Positions 43,705 to 51,545 of a stretch of 55,097 nucleotides of DNA are shown piece after piece. The stretch is taken from contig JAILBW010000229.1 of NCBI GenBank assembly GCA_024680695.1, positions 1 through 55,097 of the forward strand, in the 5' to 3' direction. Source of the stretch: Bacteroidaceae bacterium. GTDB taxonomy: Bacteria; Bacteroidota; Bacteroidia; Bacteroidales; Bacteroidaceae. The position numbers and the translations under genes were made by a program. The notes under the pieces were generated by a model. The model had not been told where the DNA came from. It saw nothing but the letters and a program-made list of their open reading frames with translations, and did not search any database. Position 1 is the first letter of the stretch; each line of letters opens with the position of its first letter.

Positions 43705-43767
43705 GTACTCTCGTTCGGAAAACTGCAAATAAATTTGCGTTTTCGCTCACTTATCCGTACCTTTGCA
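43705..43767 (+). repeat. 63-bp promoter block with palindrome, calpain copy
   Basis: Differs from 40654-40716 at a single base (ATCCG for ATTCG). Contains the promoter TTTG (43734-43737), 20 bases, TACCTTTG (43758-43765), and the 27-bp palindrome at 43718-43744. Upstream are TTTGACTCCGTCGGAAGTAC and a hairpin AGAAAA-TCGTC-TTTTCT (43641-43657). Confidence 0.9.
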
Positions 43768-43816
43768 ACTCGTAACAGGATAATCCACGAAGAAAGAATA
43801 ATCAACACACACAATT

Positions 43817-45301
43817 ATGAGAAGAAAACTACTCGCCAGCATTGCCCTGATGGCAATCTGCATCATCCGGCTGAATGCCCAGGGCATTGTCATTCACCAA
43901 ACCGACGGCAACGTCTATGTATTCCCCTCGGCTAAGGTGGAAAGCATCACCACAGTCACTGAGGAGAACACCTACATCTTCGGCACTTGGTATCTGGGCT
44001 TCTACAAGAACGGCTCGAGCGTCATCCACTACGAAGGCACGGAGTACCTCACCTTTGCCGGCTCGGAGCTCTTCTGGGGCAAGGCAGACGGAAAGGTGGG
44101 CACCTACTCGCTGCGCTTCTTCCCGAAGAACAACTACTTCATGGCACTGGGACGCAACGGCACTTCGGGCACGCTGCGATGGAGCGTTACGAGAAACACT
44201 GAGGATATGCTCATCCTTCAGGACGGTACCATCTATCGCTACTTCTACCCCACCAAGGAGGCTGCAGCGAATGCCATGTTTGAGCTCGACCCGCCCTCGC
44301 ACAAGGAGACCACGAGCATCACCACCATATTAAAATACGCGTCGGGCAAGTCGAACTCGACCATAACGCCGATGGGCAAACATTTCGAGGGCAAGCACCA
44401 GACAACCGAGAGCGACCGCACCTGGCTGGCAAACGCAGCCAACGAACCCGACAAAGTGGCCGGCCTAACGCAATGGGTGGCCAAGACCGTGAAGCTGTAC
44501 CCATACACGAATCCAGTGCCCGCGGACGTGAACCAACACGCCATCGGCGACTGCTGTGCCTGCGCCGTATTCGCCTCGATGGCCTACCTGTACCCCGACT
44601 ATATCAAGCAGATTATCAAGAACAACGGGAACAACAGCTACACCGTCACGATGTACGACCCGCAAGGAAATCCCGTGGACGTTTGTGTGTCGAACAAGAT
44701 TCTCTGCGACGGCAACGGCAACATCGGCCAGGTCACCGGAAAGAACAATGCCGTGACATGGGCCACGATACTGGAGAAGGCGATGATGAAGTACATGACC
44801 ATCTACAAAACCAACGGCATCGAAGGCATCGGCACAGAACATGTAGCGCCCCTCTTCACGGGATGCGGCGACAGCTTTGCCTTCTCGCCCAATTCGCTCT
44901 ACACCTCCGAACTGAAGCTCGCCATCGAATACTGCCTCGCACAGGGCAAGATTTGCGTGGGCGGATTCAACGTGGGCGACATCCCATGCGGCGTACTGAA
45001 GACTGTCACCGGACACGCTTTCACCTTCATGCTCTCGACGAAAGAGAGCTCCATCTTCGCCATGCGCAATCCTTGGGGCATCGAATCGGTGGACGGCCTG
45101 CTAGAAATTCCCGACGTGCGCACCACGGTGCAGACCATCGATGCCCGCATCGTCGATCCCGGTGCTGCAGCACCTTACCTGCGTGCCGACCTGTCGCCCT
45201 ACACGCCGCCCGCATTCATCCGCCGTCCGACCGACCTTGGCGTATCGCCGCGACTGCTGAACCGAGTGTTTAACGAATCGAACAAAGACGAATTATGGTA
45301 A
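43817..45301 (+). CDS. Secreted calpain-like (C2) cysteine protease
   Basis: 494 residues with a signal peptide (MRRKLLASIALMAICIIRLN). Residues about 23-45 (GIVIHQTDGNVYVFPSAKVE) are the N-terminal motif common on secreted Bacteroidetes proteins. The protease domain fits the calpain pattern: Gln/Cys region QHAIGDCCACAVFASMAYLY (compare GxLGDCW; Cys at about 247), His in VTGHAFTFML (about 401), Asn in AMRNPWGIE (about 418). Tpr of Porphyromonas gingivalis is a known Bacteroidetes relative of this class. The last four codons overlap a small secreted protein gene by seven bases (ATGGTAA). Substrate unknown; exported by signal peptide. Confidence 0.85.
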   Translation: MRRKLLASIALMAICIIRLNAQGIVIHQTDGNVYVFPSAKVESITTVTEENTYIFGTWYLGFYKNGSSVIHYEGTEYLTFAGSELFWGKADGKVGTYSLRFFPKNNYFMALGRNGTSGTLRWSVTRNTEDMLILQDGTIYRYFYPTKEAAANAMFELDPPSHKETTSITTILKYASGKSNSTITPMGKHFEGKHQTTESDRTWLANAANEPDKVAGLTQWVAKTVKLYPYTNPVPADVNQHAIGDCCACAVFASMAYLYPDYIKQIIKNNGNNSYTVTMYDPQGNPVDVCVSNKILCDGNGNIGQVTGKNNAVTWATILEKAMMKYMTIYKTNGIEGIGTEHVAPLFTGCGDSFAFSPNSLYTSELKLAIEYCLAQGKICVGGFNVGDIPCGVLKTVTGHAFTFMLSTKESSIFAMRNPWGIESVDGLLEIPDVRTTVQTIDARIVDPGAAAPYLRADLSPYTPPAFIRRPTDLGVSPRLLNRVFNESNKDELW

Positions 45302-45708
45302 GACATATTTTCACCGCTCTCCTGCTGTGCCTTTGCACGATGGCCAAGGCGCAGCAGCAGCTGAACCTCTACACGACTACCCAGGGCGTGCTCACCTTCA
45401 GCTTTGCCGACGATCCCAAGGTCACCTTTCCCACGAGCGAGACTCTGGCAGTGACCAGCGCAACGCTCAGCGTCGAGTTTCCCTTCAGCGAGATAGAGAA
45501 GATGACGCTCGAGGATGGCGTAACACCCGTGGAACAGCTCACGGCAAGCGAGAACGAGGGTGGCATCACCATCTACGACCTCGGAGGTCGCCAAGTGCTG
45601 CAGATCGCTCCCCGTCGGGGTGGCACTCGCGTGGATTTCTCGACACTCCCCGTCGGCACATACATTGTGAAGGACGGACATCGCTCATACAAGATAATGA
45701 GGAGGTAG
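45295..45708 (+). CDS. Small secreted protein overlapping the calpain gene, possible partner or inhibitor
   Basis: 137 residues, signal peptide MVRHIFTALLLCLCTMAKAQ. The middle reads LNLYTTTQGVLTFSFADDPK and FPFSEIEKMTLEDG, the same kind of N-terminal domain as in the protease. The C-terminus GITIYDLGGRQVLQI...LPVGTYIVKDGHRSYKIMRR resembles the Bacteroidetes secretion/sorting tail. Start ATG 45295 lies within the end of the protease gene, so translation is coupled. Secreted cysteine proteases are sometimes encoded with a dedicated small inhibitor (staphopain/staphostatin, SpeB/Spi); that role here is inference. An alternative is that it carries a sorting tail for a complex with the protease, which itself lacks one. 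Confidence 0.75.
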   Translation: MVRHIFTALLLCLCTMAKAQQQLNLYTTTQGVLTFSFADDPKVTFPTSETLAVTSATLSVEFPFSEIEKMTLEDGVTPVEQLTASENEGGITIYDLGGRQVLQIAPRRGGTRVDFSTLPVGTYIVKDGHRSYKIMRR

Positions 45709-45712
45709 GACG

Positions 45713-46336
45713 ATGCGCGTACTATTGATCAACGGAAGTGCCCGTCGCAACGGGAATACGTTTCTGGCACTGAGCGAGGTGGCAAAGACACTGGGCCGAC
45801 ACGGCATCGAGACGGAGATCATCCAGATAGGCACCAAAGCCGTCCGCGGTTGCGTTGCCTGCAACCTGTGCAAGACCAAGCAGCTGAGCCATTGCATTTT
45901 CGACGACGACATCTGCAACATAGTGGTCGAGAAACTGGCAGCAGCCGATGCGCTTGTAGTAGGTTCGCCCGTCTATTACGGACAGCCCAACGGCACCGTA
46001 CTTTCACTCATTCAGCGCGTATTCTACTCGAACCCCAAGGGAGCACAGAACAAGCCCGCCGCAGCCGTTGCAGTGTGTCGGCGTGGCGGCGGCTCAGCCG
46101 TGTTCCAGACACTGACTATGCCGTTCCAGATGATGAACATGCCCGTAGTGACATCTCAGTACTGGAACATGGTCTATGGACGCGAGGAGGGGCAGGCGGC
46201 ACTCGACACCGAGGGCATGCAGACAATGCGCACGCTGGCCAACAACATGGCCTGGCTGCTCAGGAAGATTCATGCCGACGGCCAACCCGACTATCCCGAA
46301 CGCGAGGAGTGGCAGCCGATGAACTTTATCCGCTAA
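45713..46336 (+). CDS. NADPH-dependent FMN reductase / flavodoxin-like oxidoreductase
   Basis: 207 residues, cytoplasmic. Flavodoxin fold: FMN phosphate loop LLINGSARRNGNT (residues 4-16), CVACNLCKTKQ (Cys cluster, about 46-56), DALVVGSPVYYGQPNGTVLS, and CRRGGGSAVFQTL. The Cys pattern recalls iron-sulfur flavoproteins, but a full cluster-binding set is not evident. It starts four bases after the small secreted protein gene, so it is in the same operon as the calpain-like protease. The link between a reductase and an exported thiol protease is unexplained. Confidence 0.85.
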   Translation: MRVLLINGSARRNGNTFLALSEVAKTLGRHGIETEIIQIGTKAVRGCVACNLCKTKQLSHCIFDDDICNIVVEKLAAADALVVGSPVYYGQPNGTVLSLIQRVFYSNPKGAQNKPAAAVAVCRRGGGSAVFQTLTMPFQMMNMPVVTSQYWNMVYGREEGQAALDTEGMQTMRTLANNMAWLLRKIHADGQPDYPEREEWQPMNFIR

Positions 46337-46417
46337 GCCCGCAGGAAAAGCGACAGTCCCATTCTCACTGCAAGTCATTTTCAGCGGACTGCAATAACAA
46401 TTAGTAATCATAATCCC

Positions 46418-46494
46418 AGCAGCAAGCGGAGGCTCCAGCTACAGCAAGCAGAGACCTCCGCTTGCTGTAGTTTTGACCGCTGCTTGCTGTAGCA
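46418..46494. repeat. 22-bp repeat units in inverted arrangement, third locus
   Basis: AGCAAGCGGAGGCTCCAGCT, ACAGCAAGCAGAGACCTCCG, then CTTGCTGTAG in reverse. CAGCAAGCGGAGG (46420-46432) pairs exactly with CCTCCGCTTGCTG (46455-46467), and CTACAGCAAGC (46439-46449) with GCTTGCTGTAG (46460-46470), so two alternative hairpins are possible. Confidence 0.75.
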
Positions 46495-46519
46495 GACCGA
46501 GAGGCTTAAGCAAGAAAGG

Positions 46520-46557
46520 CAGATAGCCCGCCGGCGAGAATGCCGACGGGCTATCTG
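46520..46557. terminator. Strong bidirectional terminator-like hairpin
   Basis: CAGATAGCCCG-CCGGC-GAGAAT-GCCGA-CGGGCTATCTG: 11 perfect pairs, one mismatch, four more pairs, 6-base loop. It sits between the 3' ends of the flavin reductase gene and the convergent LamG protein gene. Confidence 0.8.
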
Positions 46558-46683
46558 TCTAATTCAGTTTATTCCGCTCTCTCGATTCCCCCGCCTATGA
46601 GCAAAGGGGAAATCGAACAAGGAGACTATTCTCCCGCAAGCTCATTGTAATATGGCATTGCATAGCAAGGGGGAAAGTCCCCC

Positions 46684-49488
46684 TTACTTCACCACAACCT
46701 TGCGTCCGTTCACGATGTAGAGACCCTTCTGAGTCTTCTCTACGCGGCGACCGCTGAGGTTATAAACAGTTCCTTCGCTTGCGGAGAAGGCCGGAGCGAG
46801 GCTTTCAATGCCTGTAGCATTACCGAAAGTATAGACCTTCACCGTCGGCTCGGGAATCTCCAGATAAGCCTTGTATTCGGCAATCTGAGTGCCAGCCTCG
46901 GCCTTGAAGAATCCCACAACGCCATCCTTCTCGGCCAGTACATACTGCGTGCCGGTGGCCTCAACAGCCTGAAGGATTCCCTTCAGTTCGTTCGAAGAGT
47001 CGCTGTTGCCTGCATTCTCCACGGGCTTCAGCTCGTAAACGCCGGCAGCGCCCTTCAGGATGACACCGACCTTGGCGGGCACATTACCCTCGACAGCCGT
47101 CAGCTTCACGCTGTTGTTTTCCACCTTGCCGGTATAAGCCTCAACGCCCTCGGGCAGAGCCACATTGGCAGGACTGAAGAAGGTGGCATAGCCTGCGTTG
47201 CCGATTTTCACGGGGAATGTGAATTCCATTGCGCCCAGTTCCTTTACCTGCTTCTCGGTCAGCGAGGTGTTCCATACACGGAGCTCGGCAATGTCCACAA
47301 CGCCCTCTTCGCCATCCTCGTCGGCAAAGAAATAAGCCACATCATGGAGCGTCCAACGGTCGCTGGGCGTGTAGGTGATGCTAATCCGTTCACCGTCGAT
47401 ATAGGTGGCCATGCAATTGTCGGAAACCGAGAATACGATGCGATGCCAGATGCCCTGCACTACTTGGCCGCCATAGCCCAAGCCGCTAAGATTGATGCCC
47501 AGCTTGCTCGACTTGTTCAGGAAGAGGTCGGCATCGCTTTGGTTCGTGGCGTCACTCTGGAAGAGTGCATTGTACACCGACACATTCTTGGGCCGGATGT
47601 CCATCAGCACGGCGAAGGAGTTCTGGTCGCCGCCTTGGTTGTGAGCCAGCTTCAGATAGGTATCCTTGGGCACGGTCACAGCACCGTTGCTTGCTGAGGG
47701 ACCCACTGCGAGTACAATTCCTGCGGCAGCAATATCGCTGGCGGGCTCAGGTCCCTCGGCTCCCTTGACAGCTGCGGTCCGAGCGGCTGTACCAGTACCG
47801 GCCAGCAGGTTGGCAGCATCGTCGAAGGTCCAGACGCCGATGGGGTCGGCAAGGGGTTCTTCGGCAGCCGTCTGCTTCACGGCACCGAGAAGCGTCACGA
47901 GCTCATTAGTCAGGGGCACATCCCAGAAACGAATCTCAGCCACCGAGTTGTAGCCATCCTCGTCGTCGTTGTCGGCAAAGAAGAGTGCTTCGGGCTTCAG
48001 AGTCCACAGGGCGTTGGGCGATGCACTGCTGCCCACCGATTCTCCGTCCAGATAGGTGAATGCAAAGCCATCCTTGACCACGAAGACAATGCGGTGCCAG
48101 GTATTCTCCTGCATGCTGCCCTTATAGCCCAGTCCGCTGTTGTTGAGTCCGATTGCGCCGTTCTTGATGAAGAAGCTGCCGTCCGCCTGGTTCGTCGGGT
48201 CAGTCTGGAAGAGTGCGTGGTATCCACCCAGCGTCGTGGGCTTCACGTCAAGCATGATCGTGTAGTTCTTTGTCTCGGGAACCCCTAGGTTGGTGGTCAA
48301 CTGGAGGTAAGCCTCGACGGGCATGCCTACGGCACCGTTCTTCTCCGTAGGTCCGTCGACAGGAACGATTCCAGCCGTTACGGCATCAACTGTAATTTCG
48401 GGACCTTGTGCTCCCTTTTTGGCTGCCTTCAGCGTGGCCGTACCAGTGCCAGCCAGCAGGTCGGCGGCATTGTCAAACGTCCAGCAGCCAGCAGCCTCGG
48501 GCACATCGTTGCCCATGAACACCTGTGTTACCGGCACCTCGACAGCCTCGAGGCTGCCACCCTTCACAATGATGGAGCCGCTGCGACTGCCTGCCTCGGT
48601 CATCTCCTTGAAACGGAAGGCGTAGTCCTTCTCGCCCGAGAACGGAGTCACATCCACTGCCTCGACCCATTCGGGCAGAGTGAACGTCACGTTTGTGTTC
48701 GTATTCACGGTCACGATAAAGTCCAGCTCGTTGAACTTCTTGACGGACTCGGTGGTGACGGTCATATATTCGTCACGATCGATACCACCCACGGCTGCAA
48801 TCTGCTCCTCGGTGAGCGCCGACTCCCAGAAAGCCACTTCGGCTACGTAAGTGTCGTTAGCCTCGCCGTCCTCGTCGCAGAAGAGATAGAAACCCCACGG
48901 GTCGATCTCCCAGCAGCCCTGACGGCTGGTGCTGGTGCTCAGCAGCTTGCCATCTACGTACACGCTGAATGCGCCATCGCGGTTGATGAGCATAACGCGG
49001 TACCAAGTGTCATCGAGAATGGTGCCGTTGTATCCCAAGCCGCCCGTCCGGATACCAATCTGGTGGTCGTTGATGAAGATGTCTCCGTCGTTGGTGTTCG
49101 ACTTATTCGTCTGGAAGAGGCCATCATAGACGCTGGCATCATTCACCTTGATGTCCATCATGATGGTGTAGTTCTCCGTGGCAGCCTCGGCATTGCGAGC
49201 CACCATCAATGCCGAATTCTTGGGCACAAAGATTGCCTTGTTCTTGGACAGAGGTCCATCCGTGGCGTAGATGCTTGCCTCGTTGAGCGTCTCCACAAGG
49301 GTGATGCTCTTTTTTCCGATTGTGGCAGGAGTAAGGGTCAGGCTACCCTCGGAGGTTGCCAGCAGGTTTTCGACATTGTCGAATGTCCAACGGCCAGCTG
49401 CCTCGGGCACCTTCTCGGCCCGTGCCACTGTACTCGTTCCCAGCATGCATGCCAATGCTGCAAGAATTAGTGTAAAGCTCTTTTTCAT
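46684..49488 (-). CDS. Large secreted protein of LamG and BACON-like modules, no catalytic domain seen
   Basis: 934 residues, signal peptide MKKSFTLILAALACMLGTST. Three LamG/concanavalin-like modules, each opening with a RWTFDNVENLLAT / CWTFDNAADLLAGTG / VWTFDDAANLLAGTG pattern and containing YTIMMDIKV.., WYRVMLINRDG.FSVYVDGK. A BACON-like domain (ELDFIVTVNTNTNVTFTLPE) lies between the first two. The C-terminal 150 residues form a beta-rich domain (GNAGYATFFSPANVALPEGV) and end in YNLSGRRVEKTQKGLYIVNG then RKVVVK. Modules match those of the phosphoesterase at 37065. Probably surface-exposed and glycan-binding; no enzyme motif found. Confidence 0.82.
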   Translation of the reverse strand: MKKSFTLILAALACMLGTSTVARAEKVPEAAGRWTFDNVENLLATSEGSLTLTPATIGKKSITLVETLNEASIYATDGPLSKNKAIFVPKNSALMVARNAEAATENYTIMMDIKVNDASVYDGLFQTNKSNTNDGDIFINDHQIGIRTGGLGYNGTILDDTWYRVMLINRDGAFSVYVDGKLLSTSTSRQGCWEIDPWGFYLFCDEDGEANDTYVAEVAFWESALTEEQIAAVGGIDRDEYMTVTTESVKKFNELDFIVTVNTNTNVTFTLPEWVEAVDVTPFSGEKDYAFRFKEMTEAGSRSGSIIVKGGSLEAVEVPVTQVFMGNDVPEAAGCWTFDNAADLLAGTGTATLKAAKKGAQGPEITVDAVTAGIVPVDGPTEKNGAVGMPVEAYLQLTTNLGVPETKNYTIMLDVKPTTLGGYHALFQTDPTNQADGSFFIKNGAIGLNNSGLGYKGSMQENTWHRIVFVVKDGFAFTYLDGESVGSSASPNALWTLKPEALFFADNDDEDGYNSVAEIRFWDVPLTNELVTLLGAVKQTAAEEPLADPIGVWTFDDAANLLAGTGTAARTAAVKGAEGPEPASDIAAAGIVLAVGPSASNGAVTVPKDTYLKLAHNQGGDQNSFAVLMDIRPKNVSVYNALFQSDATNQSDADLFLNKSSKLGINLSGLGYGGQVVQGIWHRIVFSVSDNCMATYIDGERISITYTPSDRWTLHDVAYFFADEDGEEGVVDIAELRVWNTSLTEKQVKELGAMEFTFPVKIGNAGYATFFSPANVALPEGVEAYTGKVENNSVKLTAVEGNVPAKVGVILKGAAGVYELKPVENAGNSDSSNELKGILQAVEATGTQYVLAEKDGVVGFFKAEAGTQIAEYKAYLEIPEPTVKVYTFGNATGIESLAPAFSASEGTVYNLSGRRVEKTQKGLYIVNGRKVVVK

Positions 49489-49959
49489 AGGGATTGATGT
49501 TTAAAAGTTGTTGTTTACGCTTGTTGTGGCGTAAAATTACACATTTTCCTTCAAGCGCAATACATTATTATATATAATCCCGCGCGATTTAACACTTTTT
49601 AGTAATTGCGTTTTCGGAAGTTTCACTTGTTTGAAATAGAAAGGAAACTTTTCGCTCGGCATCCGAAAGAACTGCACCTGATTTGTCGCGCTTGATTACT
49701 TGGGAAGCTTCTTCGAGCATAGCTACTCAAAAGAACGCCAGCTCCGGACAAAGTTGGGAGTAGAGACATCAGAATAGGCCCATGCCAAGGTTCATTCATA
49801 TTCAAGCAAAGTGACGGCAGCGTTTATGCTTTCCAAAAAGTACGCTCCTCGCTGGCAAGAATAGTTCTTAGCTCGGCAAGCCAAGTTCTTCGTGTGGAAA
49901 AGAATGTAAGTACACGTTGTGCGGGCAACGTGCGAAAGTTGAGTTACCGACGGTTGGAT
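49489..49959. other. Spacer, mostly featureless, with a possible gene relic
   Basis: 471 bases. The 5' part is AT-rich leader of the LamG gene. On the plus strand an open stretch around 49795-49850 reads FIFKQSDGSVYAFQKV, similar to IVIHQTDGNVYVF of the calpain-like protein, but no start, signal peptide or full domain accompanies it. Confidence 0.4.
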
Positions 49960-50904
49960 TTACTGAAAGCCCCATGCCTTGGGCGTGCAGTTGCTCTCTA
50001 CTACTTTTTCGATGTCGTCGGGCAGGTTGCAGAAGAAGTCGATGCCCGTAAGTGTCTCCAGTGAGTCGATGCTGATGACATATTTCTTCAGGTCGTTGCC
50101 CGAAGTGCGGTCGGTGCCGTTGGTGTGCTCCACCCAGAAGGCGATGGCCTTGTATCCGCCCTGCGATGCCTGAGTGTTTTTGTAAAGAAAGGCCATGAAG
50201 AAGTATTTCGGCACGATGAGCCCCTTTGCCGTCCGCATCAGGATCTGATCGTCGGGGGCGATGGAACCGCCCTGAGTGCCGATAGTACCGCCCTTGACGG
50301 CATAGATGGTGTCCTGTGCATTTTTCTTCGGTGTCCAGTTCAGATAGAACCTTCGCACGTAGTTCTCCATGTTTCCCCACACGAATGGGCTTGCGTTGAA
50401 GCTGTTATACTGCGGGTGGATATTGCTCATCAGAAAAGTCTGGGCATTAGCCTCCCTTGAATTCTGCCTGTCCTCACTGGCCAGCATATGCCCGCGGTCG
50501 AAGCCGTTGCTTCGGTGGTCATCGAGCGTGACGCGATAGGGTTCGGGAATCTGGGTATCCTCGTCCCACATCTCCGAGCGTCCGATGTTGTTGTCCACGC
50601 TGTTGTCGATGTCCCATCGAAAGGCAATCCATCGTGTGGCCCGCTGCAGGCAGTCGAATTCGTAGCAGTAGTTTACGCCATAGGTCGGTACCGTTTTCAC
50701 GCGGAAGAGGCTCATGGCGTCGCCCTGCAGGCGAGGCATCTCCATTCGTCGCGAGTAGTTGGTGAACGCAGTGTTTGCATTCGCGTTGTTGTTGTTGCCT
50801 TCTTGTCCCGAGGGGGGGGGCTTAGGCATGTCATCGTCGCTGTTGTTGCAGGCGGTCAGCACCAGACCGACAGCGAGTAGCGTGAGCAGTCGTCTTACTT
50901 TCAT
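49960..50904 (-). CDS. Secreted DNA/RNA non-specific endonuclease lipoprotein (NUC family)
   Basis: The ORF opens at 50988, but ATG 50904 gives a clean lipoprotein signal (MKVRRLLTLLAVGLVLTAC, Cys 19) and 314 residues. After a low-complexity Asn/Pro linker comes the beta-beta-alpha-metal nuclease domain: DHRSNGFDRGHMLASEDRQN with the catalytic DRGH His, then NIHPQYNSFNASPFVWGNME containing the metal-binding Asn and Glu. The family cleaves DNA and RNA without sequence preference using magnesium. Surface-anchored, it could scavenge nucleotides or degrade extracellular DNA. Confidence 0.9.
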   Translation of the reverse strand: MKVRRLLTLLAVGLVLTACNNSDDDMPKPPPSGQEGNNNNANANTAFTNYSRRMEMPRLQGDAMSLFRVKTVPTYGVNYCYEFDCLQRATRWIAFRWDIDNSVDNNIGRSEMWDEDTQIPEPYRVTLDDHRSNGFDRGHMLASEDRQNSREANAQTFLMSNIHPQYNSFNASPFVWGNMENYVRRFYLNWTPKKNAQDTIYAVKGGTIGTQGGSIAPDDQILMRTAKGLIVPKYFFMAFLYKNTQASQGGYKAIAFWVEHTNGTDRTSGNDLKKYVISIDSLETLTGIDFFCNLPDDIEKVVESNCTPKAWGFQ

Positions 50905-50983
50905 GGGAGGGTAGGATTCAGGATTCAAAAAGCAAGGAGAAGCTGGAGAAAAAAAATTAGGAGCTAAGAACGCGGAGTACAAC

Positions 50984-51013
50984 TCCACACTCCTAACTCC
51001 TAACTACTAACCA
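50984..51013. repeat. CTCCTAA heptamer repeat
   Basis: CACACTCCTAACTCCTAACT then ACTAACCACT in the spacer between rpmE2 and the nuclease gene. Confidence 0.65.
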
Positions 51014-51026
51014 CTATGTTTCGTAC

Positions 51027-51278
51027 TTATTTCTTCGAGCGTGCGTAGCGGCTCATGAACTTGTCGACACGACCGGCAGTATCGACGAGCTTGCTCTTAC
51101 CCGTATAGAAGGGGTGAGATGTGTTCGAGATTTCCAGTTTCACGAGTGGATAGGTCTCGCCCTCAAACTCGATGGTTTCATTTGTCTTACAGGTCGAGCG
51201 GCTCAGGAACATGTCGCCGTTGCTCATATCCTTGAACACTACGGGACGATAGTTCTCGGGATGAATTCCTTGTTTCAT
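51027..51278 (-). CDS. rpmE2: 50S ribosomal protein L31, type B
   Basis: The track start at 51416 runs through the promoter. The family N-terminus [20 protein letters not shown] begins at ATG 51278, giving 83 residues. [20 protein letters not shown] and VDKFMSRYA are diagnostic. It lacks the CxxC zinc ligands of type A L31, so it is the zinc-independent form used generally in Bacteroidetes. About 70 bases of leader separate the promoter from the start. Confidence 0.95.
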   Translation of the reverse strand: MKQGIHPENYRPVVFKDMSNGDMFLSRSTCKTNETIEFEGETYPLVKLEISNTSHPFYTGKSKLVDTAGRVDKFMSRYARSKK

Positions 51279-51352
51279 TGCAGTATTGTTTTTGTTCTTT
51301 TTTGCCTTAATTGATACTCTCTTGGTAACGATGTATGGGTGTAAATGGCGTG

Positions 51353-51383
51353 CAAAGGTACGAATAAGCGGGGACATGGCAAA
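51353..51383 (-). promoter_or_regulatory. Promoter of rpmE2
   Basis: Minus strand TTTG (51380-51383), 19 bases ending GCTTATTCG, TACCTTTG (51353-51360). The GCTTATTCGTACCTTTGC core is the same as in the dispersed promoter units. Confidence 0.75.
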
Positions 51384-51406
51384 GAAAAACGGGAAGTTTT
51401 TTTTGT

Positions 51407-51516
51407 TTTGCCTCACTTATTCGTACCTTTTACTTCGTCGAAAGTACTTTCGTTCGAAGGTGCGAAAAGAAAATCGTCTTTTCTTTTTGCACTTCGCTTA
51501 CTTATTCGTACCTTTG
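51407..51516 (+). promoter_or_regulatory. Tandem promoter units with hairpin upstream of the Sel1 gene
   Basis: Distal unit: TTTG 51407-51410 and TACCTTTT 51424-51431 (imperfect, 13-base spacer). Proximal unit: TTTG 51486-51489, 19 bases, TACCTTTG 51509-51516. Between them is the hairpin GCGAAAAGAAAA-TCGTC-TTTTCTTTTTGC (51462-51490), whose right arm contains the proximal -33 box. Confidence 0.7.
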
Positions 51517-51545
51517 CGGCGGAGAATATATATAAGACAGAGACA

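Larger units (their letters stand above)
46337..46683. other. Spacer with inverted 22-bp repeats and a terminator
   Basis: 347 bases between convergent genes. Contains the 22-bp unit relatives at 46418-46494 and the hairpin at 46520-46557. I see no coding sequence. Confidence 0.8.

Noticed and set aside
49623-49805. 60-codon minus-strand ORF in the spacer after the LamG gene
   Set aside because: No signal peptide, no recognisable domain and no promoter box.
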